This document shows positions 1 to 10,758 of a stretch of 64,000 bases of DNA, piece by piece. How positions within the stretch are numbered: position 1 is the stretch's first letter; every line of letters starts with the position of its first letter. The notes under the pieces are model-generated. The model saw only the letters and a program-made list of their open reading frames with translations. It was not told where the DNA came from and ran no database searches. The position numbers and the translations under genes are program-made. Origin of the DNA: Mycoemilia scoparia (Eukaryota; Kickxellomycota; Kickxellomycetes; Kickxellales; Kickxellaceae); the NCBI GenBank assembly GCA_027575805.1, contig JANBPU010000077.1, positions 1 to 64,000 of the forward strand. The letters run 5' to 3'.

Positions 1-1844
1 TCAGTCTATAAGGTGGTGTATAGTCTCTGACAAAGCAATCAAGTTTCCAATACATTTCTTTATGTGTCTGTAATTACTAAATGGCTAGCATCAGTTAGAT
101 TTGGTGTTTGCCTTTCTTACCAACATATTAAAACATCCAACTATTTGCTAAGTTAAGCAGTGGTTTACTATACCAATCGTTTTATCCTATGAAAATATCT
201 AAACTAAATTTTGCTAGAGAGCAGCATTCCCAACAAAAGCAATGCACGAAAATTCCAATTCATTGTAATAGTTTATATAAAAGGTTACGAATATCAATGC
301 AACTCCATGGTTTCTAGAAAAAAATACACAAAATATGCAGGACATGTGTACGTAGAGTAGATTCAATTTGGTTCTAGTCATTACTGTAAATATTCTACTT
401 GGCCTAATTTGTCTACATAAATACTCTCCTTCCCTTTATAAAGCTGCCATCGTATTTATATACCTTTTTATCCTCATCTTAAACACAGTATTCACCATTT
501 TTCAGCACAAAAGATTACTCACAAAATTTCTGTTATACCATAAAGGCTGAATCCATAGAAAAATGTTTGCCGATAGAGAATATAAAGATGTTTCTGGCAA
601 AACCGCAAATGGAAATACTGTTGCTGATAGTATATAGATGTTAGTTAATAGAATGTCATATGTAAGTCAGCATTATTCAGTATTAATGTATATATAATTC
701 TATATAATAGTAAGAACAATAACATTATTTTCTCGGGATTGGGTTTAATAATAGGAAACTGTGCTTTTCAGAGGCAAGATATCTACTAAACAAGAATAAG
801 CCATTGCACCTGTACAATATCTAGAAGACGGCAAATACATTTCTTTTTCTTATACAAAAGGGATTGGACCTACTGTTACTCGTGATATTGTATTGTATTT
901 CAACTTTGTTTGTAGTATCTTGTCAAGATTGGTAGTTAGTGATGGATCCTTTGGTATAATATATTATTTTCTACCAATTGTTTGTGTAGCTTTTGCTGTA
1001 ATGTCGAGGATATAGTAAAATTTCACTATTGATGAACCATGGAATAAACAGACGTAGGTCCTCAGATTTTCGCCCAACCACCAGTCACTTCATATGTAAT
1101 TCCCAGGGACTCGTTTTGCCCATACACTTGTGAAATATGACCATATGTGCATTGCCATTGCGGGATATTGTAATATTTGGCAAGAAGCAATTGTTCTTAA
1201 TATTGCAATCACTATTGCGTAAAAAATGGTTATGAGATAAAACTTGAGGATTTGCAAGCATAAACCTCAATAATGAAAATCTGAAGCTTTATGCCTAAGT
1301 TATAAATATGGCTTTACAAAGAGAATTCACCTTACCCCAAAGCAATGGCGTGCATGACAAAGCTAGTAGTACCAGTAATTTATCTAACAGACCAAAAAAG
1401 CATATGGTGATCTTTTTCATACACTTGCCACCACCATCCCTGGTTATTTCTTGTAGTTTTGTTTATCCACACTCAAAAGACGAAAATCTCCATCTTTACA
1501 AGGGTCTTGCTCTAAATATATATTGGCTCTTTTGCACAATAGCTTTTTGGATGCATGCCTGTTACTCAGGTCATTAAAAAGCGGGGATCGCTATTATCAA
1601 AGCCGTCCACATCTAAAAGGGCTGATTAGTATTTAAGGTTTGCTTTATTCCTCATAAACGTGAAATAAACATCCCGATTCTTCCCTCATACAACTCTACT
1701 AGACATATGCTGCACCCATCTTGTATATATTTGTAAGATTTCGTACTCTTGTCAACTGTTTAGTCACACTTTTCCTATCGTTATTTTTACAAAGCGCTGA
1801 ACATCTTTTTTTACTTCTATCATCAATTGCATAAAAACACATAC
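1..1844. other. Intergenic region upstream of the MFS transporter gene
   Basis: No gene is recognised here. The open frames present are short, have ordinary AT-rich composition and resemble no family I know. One copy of interspersed repeat family C lies at about 1015-1146. The last 200 bases before the transporter start are pyrimidine-rich, as expected for a fungal 5' leader. The left edge could hold the end of a gene outside the window, but nothing supports this. Confidence 0.6.
1015..1146 (+). repeat. Interspersed repeat family C, copy 1
   Basis: About 130 bases that align by eye with the segments at 35904-36035, 47176-47308 and 62091-62226. Shared landmarks in order: AAATTTCACTA near the left end, a C/G-rich centre, CATATGTAATTC, TTTTGCCCA, then CTTGTGAA near the right end. 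It has no coding capacity and no clear terminal inverted repeat. This copy is among the more diverged. Confidence 0.55.
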
Positions 1845-3653
1845 ATGGAAAGGAATACGAATCCTTTAAAAGTCTCTAATGGTGGAGGCACCAGTTCTTT
1901 GATGATTCCACCCTCTCACTATGGGACCAGTATGGACTTTGATGCCAGAACATTCCAAGGAAGCCAGCCCAGCCTTCATAAAAACTACAGCGACCATGAT
2001 ATAAAAAGCCAAAACAAACAATTCACTTATTCTGACGGTGGAAGGAGCGACTATAACGGCCCAGCGACTAGCGATCTTGACTACGTAGTCCACAAAGTCG
2101 GAAAGAAGCAATTCATTGCCATTCTGGTTACTCTGATGCTGGCTCTGCTTCTAAGCGCTCTCGACCAGACAATTGTAGCCACTGCAATTCCCAAAATATC
2201 AAACGAGTTCAACTCTCTTTCGAATGCTTCGTGGATCGCTACCGCTTACATGCTTACTAGCACAGCCCTTCAACCTCTCTATGGCAAACTCAGTGACATA
2301 TTTGGCCGGTTAGCTACATTGCTTTTTAGTCTAATAATCTTCCTAATCGGCTCTATCCTATGCGCCACTGCAAAGTCCATGACATGGCTCATTGCTGCTC
2401 GTGCTGTCACTGGTGTTGGTGGTGCTGGTGCTCTTGCATTGGCAATCATCGTGCTCTCAGAAATCACTAGCATCCGCAACCGTCCAAAGGCATTTGCATT
2501 GATCTCAATAGTTTGGGGCATTGCTTGTATCGCCGGACCATTGCTTGGTGGCGTGTTTACCGATAAGGTCTCGTGGCGCTGGTGTTTCTACATCAATCTT
2601 CCTGTTGGAGGCGTTACTGTTATCACTGCTATCCTTTTCATGAGACTGCCGACTCCAAAGGGTAGTCTAATCGAAAAGATCAAGAGAGTTGACTTCTTGG
2701 GCGTTTTCTTGTTGGTTGGTGCATTGGTGATGGTTCTTTTGGGGTTGAGCTGGGGAGGAAAAGAATATTCGTGGAGTTCAGTTAGGGTGCTTTGCCTTTT
2801 GATCATTGGTGTAGCACTTCTCGGTGTATTCGTTGTCATCGAACTAAAGATTCCAAAAGAACCCATCATTGCGCCTTCTCTTTTCAAGTATCACAATGCT
2901 TCACTCGCACTCATAATCAGTCTTCTTTTCGGTTGGCCCATGTTGACCTTGGTCTACTATCTGCCCTTGTATTTCTCTATTGTTCATAATGCTTCAGCCA
3001 TCATGTCCGGAGTTAAAATGCTTCCGTTGCTAGTAACTGCTTGTGTTGGATCTGTTATCACCGGTGTCACGGTAACTCGTCTAGGTTTTACTCGTGTCCA
3101 CATGTGTATTGGCGCAATTCTCGGTTGCATCGGCTCTGGCTGTCTTTTCTTGCTCGATGAGAACTCGGGAAATGGCAAACAAATCGGTCTGCTCTTTATT
3201 CCTGGAATCACCATTGGAATCATCATGCCTACAAACAGTGTCATTGGCCAAGCTGCAGTTCCCACAAAACTGATGCCTGTAGTTACTGCTCTTATCATGT
3301 TTATGAGGTCCATGGGTGGCGTTATTGGACTGTCCTTGTCAAACACCATCCTAACTAATACCCTAAAGAATAATCTTGGTCCTGTTATAGCAAAGTTCCC
3401 CCAATACGCTAAAATCGCCAAAAAAGCTATAAACGACAGTAATGCTATTTGGACATCTGGTTTGCCCAAAAACGTCCAAAATGAGATCGTCAAGGCTTAT
3501 GCCGACTCTCTTGCTATAGTATTTGTTGTGCTTGTCCCTTTGTATGGTTTGGTTCTAATTGGCTCTTGTTTGCTTAAAGCAACTGATCTCAAAGGCGATA
3601 AGAGGAATGAAAACCCTGAGGCTACATCTTCCAATCAAACTCTTACTGCATAA
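1845..3653 (+). CDS. MFS multidrug transporter, DHA2 (14-helix drug:H+ antiporter) family
   Basis: Predicted plasma- or vacuolar-membrane proton antiporter that exports drugs or other small organic compounds; the substrate cannot be told from sequence. The 602-residue protein has a polar N-terminal tail of about 85 residues, then about 14 hydrophobic helices. Family motifs are visible: LDQTIVATAIPKI in helix 1 (from about residue 106), GKLSDIFGR (motif A, about 147-155), RAVTGVGG, and the GPLLGG...WRWCFYINLPVGG stretch characteristic of DHA2 transporters. Single exon, complete, ends with TAA. The frame is open six codons further upstream to a TTG, but a fungal gene should start at ATG, so 1845 is chosen. 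Next is the CAB4-like gene on the same strand, 440 bases away. Confidence 0.9.
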   Translation: MERNTNPLKVSNGGGTSSLMIPPSHYGTSMDFDARTFQGSQPSLHKNYSDHDIKSQNKQFTYSDGGRSDYNGPATSDLDYVVHKVGKKQFIAILVTLMLALLLSALDQTIVATAIPKISNEFNSLSNASWIATAYMLTSTALQPLYGKLSDIFGRLATLLFSLIIFLIGSILCATAKSMTWLIAARAVTGVGGAGALALAIIVLSEITSIRNRPKAFALISIVWGIACIAGPLLGGVFTDKVSWRWCFYINLPVGGVTVITAILFMRLPTPKGSLIEKIKRVDFLGVFLLVGALVMVLLGLSWGGKEYSWSSVRVLCLLIIGVALLGVFVVIELKIPKEPIIAPSLFKYHNASLALIISLLFGWPMLTLVYYLPLYFSIVHNASAIMSGVKMLPLLVTACVGSVITGVTVTRLGFTRVHMCIGAILGCIGSGCLFLLDENSGNGKQIGLLFIPGITIGIIMPTNSVIGQAAVPTKLMPVVTALIMFMRSMGGVIGLSLSNTILTNTLKNNLGPVIAKFPQYAKIAKKAINDSNAIWTSGLPKNVQNEIVKAYADSLAIVFVVLVPLYGLVLIGSCLLKATDLKGDKRNENPEATSSNQTLTA

Positions 3654-4093
3654 CTTACAAGTACATAAATACATGTTTCTTTGATTAAAAATATTCAATT
3701 TTTAGCTTTCGAATTAAAATATTGCCATCATAACCATGTTTTAAAGTTGTCAATTAAATCGACAAAATTGGTTCAAGCCATTTAAAAATAGCAGTTATGT
3801 GGGGGAAGTTTCAACACCAAATGTGGGAATGTTTCATAGCTTTCAGCAATCCTTTTACACCTTGCTTTCCTCATAACTGAGTGAAATTGAATCATTTGAA
3901 TTGTTTCATCACAGTTTAAATTGATTGGTTCTTATTCAATGGATGGAAACTCAGTGTGCATCCCTTGATTTCCCCATAATTTTGCCGGGCATAGCAGTAT
4001 CAAAAATATAAAAGTGTGACACCACATAAGACATGCCAGCAGGTTATATCTCTGCTTCTTTTCTATCCAATTTATCTACTTGTGATCGTAAAT
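3654..4093. promoter_or_regulatory. Spacer: MFS 3' region and CAB4 promoter
   Basis: AT-rich spacer between two co-directional genes. A TATA-like AAAATATAAAAG lies at about 4002-4013, some 80 bases before the CAB4 ATG. No open frame or repeat of note. Confidence 0.35.
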
Positions 4094-5483
4094 ATGATGT
4101 CGCAGTCACCTGCTAATCCTTTGCATTTATATCTCGAACATTGCGAAATATCTAAGCCTGTAAACAGAGAAGTCCGAGAGGTTATAAAGTCTCTGGTCTT
4201 GAATAATACCAGCAGTGATGAGTCTGAGTCTAGGGACATCATACTTTGGCTGTCAATACCAGAAGCACTCAAGCCAATATCCGAAGATCACAGAATAAAC
4301 AGCAAACTTGGTGATCTGAGATCCAAGCAGTGGGATTATTTGCAAAGGCGATTATCTGAATACTATATTGCTTTGACAAAGGTTGTCAGTACTATATCGC
4401 CGGAAAAAAAGTATGATACGCGTATCGATATATTGGTGCTAGAGCTTGGAAAGTATCAATCATCGGATTTTGATCAATACAACAGCGATGGCCCACTTTA
4501 CACTGTTGATTCTGTTGATGGTGAGTATTGTTTGAGAAGCAGTGTGAATTCGATTATAGTGGCTAAAATAAACTATTGTGCATGTATTAAAAATTCAATT
4601 CTTTATGTATATAGGAAAACTTGTGGTTCTAGATAGAGATCATTTTAGGCAGATATTCATGGATCGAATTGGTTTCAAAGACATAGATTTTAGTGAATGG
4701 TTTGATCGGTCGACACTTGGTGGAACATTTGACCATTTGCATATTGGACATAAAGTTCTGTTATCAATGGCTTCCTATTCATGTAAAGAAAGACTGACAG
4801 TTGGACTAACAGGTACGTTTTATAATCACAATGATTATATTTTGTTTTAATTCCTTTGAGATTCTAGCAATGGCGTTAATACAAACCATATTTGAATTGT
4901 GTGTTGTAGTTGATCAATTGCTGAAAAACAAGAAATACAAAGAGCTCTTAGAAAGCTATGAAGACCGGTCAAAGAATGTCGTGGCATTTTTGAAAAAAAT
5001 CAAACCACACTTGCAGCTCCAGGTAATTGATATTTAAAATATATATTGGTAGTTTAATACCAATGTTATTTTAATGATGCTAAACCATTTTTGACGACTT
5101 ATTATTGTTGTAGATTGTTCCTATTAATGATATTTATGGACCTACGGCTAGTGATGCTACCTTAGAAGCTTTAATCGTTTCTGGGGAAACATATGAAGTA
5201 TCTAAAGAATGTAAGTTTGATATGACTTTTCATATACCTTTCGCCATTTTACAGACAGGTTATGTTAAATTCACTTATTTATATTTTAGTGAACGTGATG
5301 AGACGTAAGAAAGGATTAAAGGATCTGGAGCTGATGGTCATAGATGTTATAAACCATGGGGATGAGGATAATAGCGGAAACTCTACTAAATCAAATGATA
5401 GTAGTGAGACAGATTTGAGCTCTATAAAGATCAGTTCTACTGATATCCGTAAAGAGTTGGCCAAAAAATCTCTTTCACCCTGA
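4094..5483 (+). CDS. CAB4: Phosphopantetheine adenylyltransferase (CoA biosynthesis), five exons
   Basis: Transfers AMP from ATP to 4'-phosphopantetheine to make dephospho-CoA, the fourth step of CoA synthesis. Exons: 4094-4520, 4615-4812, 4910-5022, 5114-5210 and 5290-5483. All introns (79-97 bases) are GT..AG and splicing keeps one frame of 342 residues. The nucleotidyltransferase core is clear: GGTFDHLHIGHK, with the HxGH signature at residues 185-188, then GLTVDQLL, a YEDRSKNVVAFLKKIKP helix, IVPINDIYGPT, and a final SSTDIRKEL matching the family's SSTxIR. About 140 residues precede the core, as in other eukaryotic monofunctional enzymes; no dephospho-CoA kinase domain follows. The start is the first of two adjacent ATGs; the upstream in-frame GTG is not used. 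Convergent with the tyrosinase gene. Confidence 0.9.
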
Positions 5484-5799
5484 CTGTTGTCAGCACCTGA
5501 ACACTTTACTTAAATAACACTTTATTTTTTTTCTGTATTTGCCTTTCTTTTAGTTAATTTGATTCATTTTTAGACCTATTGAACCAATTGTTGGTGATAG
5601 CATATTTCAAATCAATAGAATTCCAATACTAACAGTTTGTATTTAAAAAATTGAATCTTCAAAGACACACTTGAAGCCAAAATAAGTAGTTTACAGCAAA
5701 AATATAAGCATCAAAACACAAGATCCAAAGTCCAAGTTAAAGGTTTGGAAGCATCGATTGTAGTGCATTAGCGACAGTATTAGCAACTTTGGCAGTCTT
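5484..5799. other. Convergent intergenic spacer (CAB4 / tyrosinase 3' ends)
   Basis: AT-rich 3' flank shared by two convergent genes. It holds T-rich and A-rich stretches that could serve as polyadenylation signals for either strand. No gene or repeat seen. Confidence 0.4.
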
Positions 5800-7554
5800 T
5801 TAGGAGTTTCCATATCCTTTCTGATTATCGGTCTCCATTTGTTTATAATAGGCACGCATCACAACTGCTGGGGAGACATACTTTTTGTTGCTGTTATATC
5901 TGTTGATGATCTTCTCAATACTTTGCATATATGCTTCATAGACTTTTGGATCCAAGTGATTCATTTTCAGCCACTCTTCGCTGACCTTCATAGGCATTTT
6001 GAGCTTTCTTTCGTCTTCGTCAAGTGTACTAATATCAACTTTAACATTAAGTGCTTTGGTGATCTTCTCAACAAATTGCTCGGCGGCTCCATTGTCGCTA
6101 AGCAAATCATCTATGAGACCATCCTCAGAAAGGGCGCCACCTAGAGTATTTTCAAGGAGGTTTGTAACACTATCTAAAACACCATTAACTATATCAAGAA
6201 CACTCCCAACAATACCATCGATAACACCGCCTACACCACCGAGAAGGCCATTTAAAAGCGGGCTACGTCTTTTCAGATTGGGAATGTCTGAGCGTCGGCG
6301 TTTGTTATCAAATGTATCAACAATATCATCAAAAACATTGTTGATTCCATTACCAATGTCTTCAAGGAAACCAAATACCCCACCCTCATTATCATTGCTG
6401 TCACTAGGTTTCTCATCTTGTCTCTTTTTCCAAATAGAGCGTTTAATATTTCCTCCATTCTGTTTCTTTCTTTCTTCCACCAGCTTATTAATCTCGTCCT
6501 CAATGGCTTTGTAGGCTAAATTAGCATAGGAATCCTCGTACTCATAACAAAGAGAAGGCTCACTTCTTGGGTCCAGCATCGACTTGATGGTATCATTAGA
6601 ACGATAGCTATAAAGAGAATCCCCGAGTTTAGTTCCTTCTGTCCTGTCTTCGTATAGGCTAAATCTGGACTCAACTAGGTTTTGCCAGTCATACCAGAGC
6701 TTATCAATGAATGCATGATGAAGGAAGAATATGAAATCATTAGGAGAATACATGGTTGACATGTCGCCTCCGTTGCCACCGACACCATTGTGAACTCCGG
6801 GGTGTGGGACAAACTCTAGAAAGCGTCTAAAAGCATCATAGTTGTTTTGGTGATTTGCCATCTCCGCAATAGTACCTGGATCTGCAAAAGCAGATGTTGG
6901 ACTATCGCTGACAAATCTCCTTTTAAGACAATGGCGGTTTGGATAAGTTAGCTGTGTATTTGCAAATGGGCCATCCTGCACACAAAAGTCGGCACCCCGG
7001 CCATTACCGCCAAAGTATTGGGGCGAAAACAATTGACTTGTAAACGGGCTTTGTGAATCAATTGTGGAGTCCCAATAGGGCAAATCAATAGAGGAGTCTA
7101 TCCTTTTGAGCTCACTTTCAACCTCCCAAAGGATCTTTCGGTGCCATGGTAAAAATTGTGAGCAGCCATGGATCCATGGGTTGTTAGTAGCTGGATTCCG
7201 GTTTGTTCCTGCATCATTGTGGCGCTTTGCCAGCCTTTCTATCACACCATTACTATATAGCTGTTTGACTGCGTTGGTAAATGTCTCGAGTTCTTTTGGA
7301 GTTAATGACCTAATTTCTTTACGCTTTCTTAATCCGTGAAAGCAGGATGTGTTGGAATTGGTATCATTTTGTGGGGCCTGACCTGGTGGTGGGCGTGAAA
7401 TCTGGCTTTGTGGTGGTGCTGGCATTGGTAATGGTGATGATTGTGGTGGTTGTGTGCCTTGGGAAGCAACAGCCGTAACAAATATTCCGAACGCGACAAC
7501 GCCTGATACCGTTGGCTTGACAACATTTCTATTTTTACCATAATGCAATCTCAT
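5800..7554 (-). CDS. Secreted tyrosinase (type-3 copper phenol oxidase) with unusual C-terminal tail
   Basis: Oxidises phenols to o-quinones using a binuclear copper centre; in fungi this serves melanin and wall pigments. The 584-residue, single-exon protein begins with a basic stretch and a hydrophobic segment (about residues 15-31), read as a signal peptide or anchor, followed by a Pro/Gln-rich linker. CuA ligands are H112, H129 (in WIHG) and H138 (in PWHR). CuB ligands are H251 and H255 (in HPGVHNG) and H279 of FFLHHAFID. A YEY motif near 338 marks the usual end of the catalytic domain. The tail is odd: basic clusters at about 371-378, 418-421 and 428-430 flank two glycine-rich amphipathic segments (about 391-416 and 431-475). 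Fungal tyrosinases normally carry a removable C-terminal lid, so the basic sites may be processing sites (inference). Start is the only ATG before the hydrophobic segment. Confidence 0.93.
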   Translation of the reverse strand: MRLHYGKNRNVVKPTVSGVVAFGIFVTAVASQGTQPPQSSPLPMPAPPQSQISRPPPGQAPQNDTNSNTSCFHGLRKRKEIRSLTPKELETFTNAVKQLYSNGVIERLAKRHNDAGTNRNPATNNPWIHGCSQFLPWHRKILWEVESELKRIDSSIDLPYWDSTIDSQSPFTSQLFSPQYFGGNGRGADFCVQDGPFANTQLTYPNRHCLKRRFVSDSPTSAFADPGTIAEMANHQNNYDAFRRFLEFVPHPGVHNGVGGNGGDMSTMYSPNDFIFFLHHAFIDKLWYDWQNLVESRFSLYEDRTEGTKLGDSLYSYRSNDTIKSMLDPRSEPSLCYEYEDSYANLAYKAIEDEINKLVEERKKQNGGNIKRSIWKKRQDEKPSDSNDNEGGVFGFLEDIGNGINNVFDDIVDTFDNKRRRSDIPNLKRRSPLLNGLLGGVGGVIDGIVGSVLDIVNGVLDSVTNLLENTLGGALSEDGLIDDLLSDNGAAEQFVEKITKALNVKVDISTLDEDERKLKMPMKVSEEWLKMNHLDPKVYEAYMQSIEKIINRYNSNKKYVSPAVVMRAYYKQMETDNQKGYGNS

Positions 7555-8562
7555 ATTTGAGACTTGGACAAGTAATATGACAGATATAATAGAATTACTA
7601 TAGTATCACAATACTATATGCGAAAGTATTTGGAAGTGAATATAAATAGTAAATTATTGGGGTTTAAAGTATTAGTAGCTGGGTTTGGCCTATATATTTA
7701 TATTCCTTTTGCTCGGGCGAATTGCAATACTTAAATACAGTTGACGACTAACAGAGGTCCTAATATAAAAAGTTTTTTGATTTTTTGGTTGTCAATTTTG
7801 CCTGGCGTTTAGATAGAAACTTTAGCACAGTTGATAGTGTAACATTCTGGATCCCCGGATTATGAAAGGAACCTTCTACTAGCCACAAAATATAAATAAT
7901 TTTCAATCTTCTTTGAGTGCTCAAGTTTATGAAAGGGCTGAATTTATTTATCCGCAAACCAGAAACTCAGATTTTCATTCAATGGATAAACTTATCACTC
8001 GTCTTAAGAACTGTTAAAGTAATGTAGGTGTCAAGCTAAAAATAAGTATGATTTATTCGGAATTCCATTGACGTGAAACCACTTAATCTTTGACAACATC
8101 TTTTTATCAAAAACTGGGATTAAAAATTTTAAAGATTATACTCAGTTCTGTTCTTGTGACACACTTATTATTTGCGACAATGAAAGAGAATTCCGGGTTA
8201 AATAATGCTTTGTGGTTGTTTCTAGATTTGTATCAACATGATTTGAATATCAGCTTCAAAAGAAACTACTGGAAGTCCCTTGCCCCTCCTAACTTTTGGT
8301 TTTTTGAACGTTGATAGACCCAAACCTAATGTAGGGCTTTTGAGAATCTTGATGGCAAAGGCTTTCTTCTTTTCATACCAAGAGAGTGGCGTTTGCTCGC
8401 CAATCAACTCAAGTATGGACTAGTTTGAAAGCTAATAGTAGATGTGTTTGGACCATTATATCATTGGTTAGTACCAATACGTCAGGATTTCTGAACATTA
8501 TTATTTTTTTTCCGTAAAAACAAACGTTTAGAGTCGCCAGATTGCTGAGACAAAAAAGCATT
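7555..8562. other. Tyrosinase promoter and spacer before the BFR2 3' end, with one unrecognised open segment
   Basis: The first 200 bases are the tyrosinase promoter (minus strand), with AT-rich TATA-like stretches near 7690-7730. The only protein-like piece is on the minus strand between about 8440 and 8222: an open stretch with SWYEKKKAFAIKI and FKKPKVRRGKGLP, lacking an ATG. I do not recognise it; it could be an exon or a decayed gene (see findings). Confidence 0.35.
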
Positions 8563-10478
8563 CTATGCAAATAACCGAATTTCGCCAAGGTTGTCGTTTC
8601 CAACATTGGTTTGTTCGTCTGCTGAACTATCGCCGTCATCATCTTCGCCCTGGCCATTATTACTAACAACAGCGACCTTCTGTCCAAACAAAGTCGAAAA
8701 TAGCTCATCAACCATCTCTCCATGCCAAGTTCCCTTTGGAATAGGTGCCATCCAATTCTGGATCTTTTCCTGTACGTGATACCGTAGTTTACGTCCCTTT
8801 GAGGCTTTGGTGTCGACATTCTTCTTTTTGGATTTTGTCTGTTGTTTGATTGCTGCCCACCGAGAGCCCAGAGAGCCAGTTGGGTCATCTATACAAATAA
8901 CATCACAGTTTTCAGTATAAGCAATTACAAATTGTTTCGGTTTGTATACACATTATCATGAGTAGTTGCAGATACCTGTATCAACCATTCTGCTTTCAAT
9001 GAGTTCGCGCAAAAGCTGCTGGTAAAAGTCTACGTCATCAAAAATTTCAGGATCTTGATCCTTAAGGTGTGGATCCTGTTCTCGTAAGTCAGAGTCTTCA
9101 TCTTTATCTTTCGGTCCTGACCCATCGTTCTCTTTACCAATAATTTTGTAAGGAACTCGCTTTATCCGTGTTCTTTGAACCAATCTATCACCATTGGCCA
9201 AAGCCTGCTGAATCTGGTGAAGAACTCCTTGGTTAATTGCTTTCAATGATTTGTTGAGAGGAATACCACCAGAAGCTTGAACTTTTTTTCCCCATTTTTC
9301 TAAAGTAGAATCCCGATATGGCCTGAATCTATAAATAATGCGTAACAAACACAGTTCATAAATTGAACACGGGCTCTGGATTATAACATATTAGAGACTC
9401 AATAGACTATCGAAAAACTTACAGATTACGGGTATTTTCCATATCTTCCCAAATTGAATCCAGATCATCAGCCTTGCGTTTCTGAGGGAACTTGTATTTC
9501 CCAAGTGACTTATTTATCTGACCACCATTCTGATTCCATAGCCTTTGGCGGAAATCAAGCATTCCGTCCAAAAGCTCGTAAACCTCTTCTTTGGTTTCTT
9601 CGATGGTAGGAGAATCTAGATCATTATCTTCGAATTCGGCCAAAATACTGTTAAGATCATCTTTTTGTGGTAATTCATTAGAAAGGTTTATGAGTTTTTG
9701 GGTTCGAATACGGATATCAAGTAAACCATCCCAGAGTCTGGTTTGGTGCAGTACATGCTGACCCTTTTCTATATCATTTTTACTATCTTGGGCCAAAGAT
9801 TGTAGAAGAGCCTTTTCTCCTTTTTCTAGCTCTTTGAGTTGTCTGTTAATTTTGTCGTCTTCGTCGTCGTCATCATCTTCATCTTCTTCCTTTTCACTCT
9901 CATCCTGATTATCCCCATAGCCATCAGGTTCATCTGAACTGTCGTCTTCATTATTATCACCAAGCTCTTGTTCAGACTCAGATTCGGATTGCTCATATAT
10001 ATCATTGCGGCTGATCTGTTTGCCAGTATATTTAGGACCAAGGTTTTCAATGCCTTGGCTCATGCGTATGTCGCTCCTGCCAACAGACACATAATGCTCG
10101 CGAGCCAGATCTTCATTGTCTTCGTCGCTTTCATTGTCGGACGAACTTTCATTGTCATTCTTGGAAGTTGAGTTTGCACCATAAAAATCTTCTGTCTCAA
10201 TATCGACATCTATATTTATTGATCATCATAACAATAAGTATTAGAAAAATATGTCAATGTTTGCAAGTAGTCATAGGTCAAAATGGTTGATAGCAAATAT
10301 ATGTTAGTATGGCATAGAGGCATACCTTTTGGCGTAGGGTTAGCTAATTCACTAAGCTGTTCTCCCAATGACTTTTTCTTTCCTTCTATATTAACATAGA
10401 ATATACACACTTAGTAAAATGTATCAAAAGTTATGGTGGCTTGGAAATTGTTGCCTGTTACTTACTCTTCAACACCAT
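8563..10478 (-). CDS. BFR2: BFR2/AATF-type ribosome biogenesis protein (TRAUB domain), five exons
   Basis: Nucleolar factor of the small-subunit processome needed for early 18S pre-rRNA processing; the animal orthologue is AATF/Che-1. Minus-strand exons in order: 10478-10466, 10385-10326, 10209-9423, 9328-8976 and 8888-8563, giving 512 residues in one frame; introns are 80-116 bases. It starts MVLKKGKKKSLGEQLSEL, then has an acidic Ser/Asp/Glu-rich region, the family motif AREHYVSVGRSDIR, a long run of Asp/Glu, the AATF helical core (WDGLLDIRIRTQKL, RPYRDSTLEKWGKKV), and a C-terminal TRAUB domain containing KGRKLRYHVQEKIQNWM and DELFSTLFG, ending EIRLFA. The first exon has only 13 coding bases. 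It diverges from the GatB gene with about 280 bases between starts. Confidence 0.9.
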
Positions 10479-10758
10479 TGTAGTATGATTATAACGAAAT
10501 TACACAAGGTTAAAATGTAGGTTTTGACGTTGAAATTTTTTGAAAAAGTGTAGAGAGGTAAAGCTAAAAAATATGTTACTTTTTATTGAATGGCTTGATT
10601 GATCCCCTGATGATCTACAAGATCAGATTAAATAATTCATAGCATGCCATAATTTTCTAGTATAGTCCAAACTTGGTTATTAAATGATAAAGCTAGAATG
10701 ATAATTAATGGTAATAGAAGACTTGAGGCGTTATAAAATAGGGATCGCGAAAGGCATA
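10479..10758. promoter_or_regulatory. Bidirectional promoter region of BFR2 and GatB
   Basis: About 280 bases separate the two start codons, so both promoters must lie here. A TGAAATTTTTTGAAAAA stretch at about 10530-10546 resembles the A/T-rich RRPE element of ribosome-biogenesis genes known in yeasts and lies about 55 bases upstream of the BFR2 ATG. Assigning a function to it in this organism is inference. Confidence 0.4.

Noticed and set aside
1827..1844. TTG start giving six more residues to the MFS transporter
   Set aside because: Fungal nuclear genes start at ATG; the first in-frame ATG is at 1845.
5999..6514. 171-codon plus-strand frame opposite the tyrosinase tail, and similar antisense frames in the NDE, VID30 and lipase genes
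   Set aside because: Mirror frames produced by the codon bias of the real genes on the other strand.
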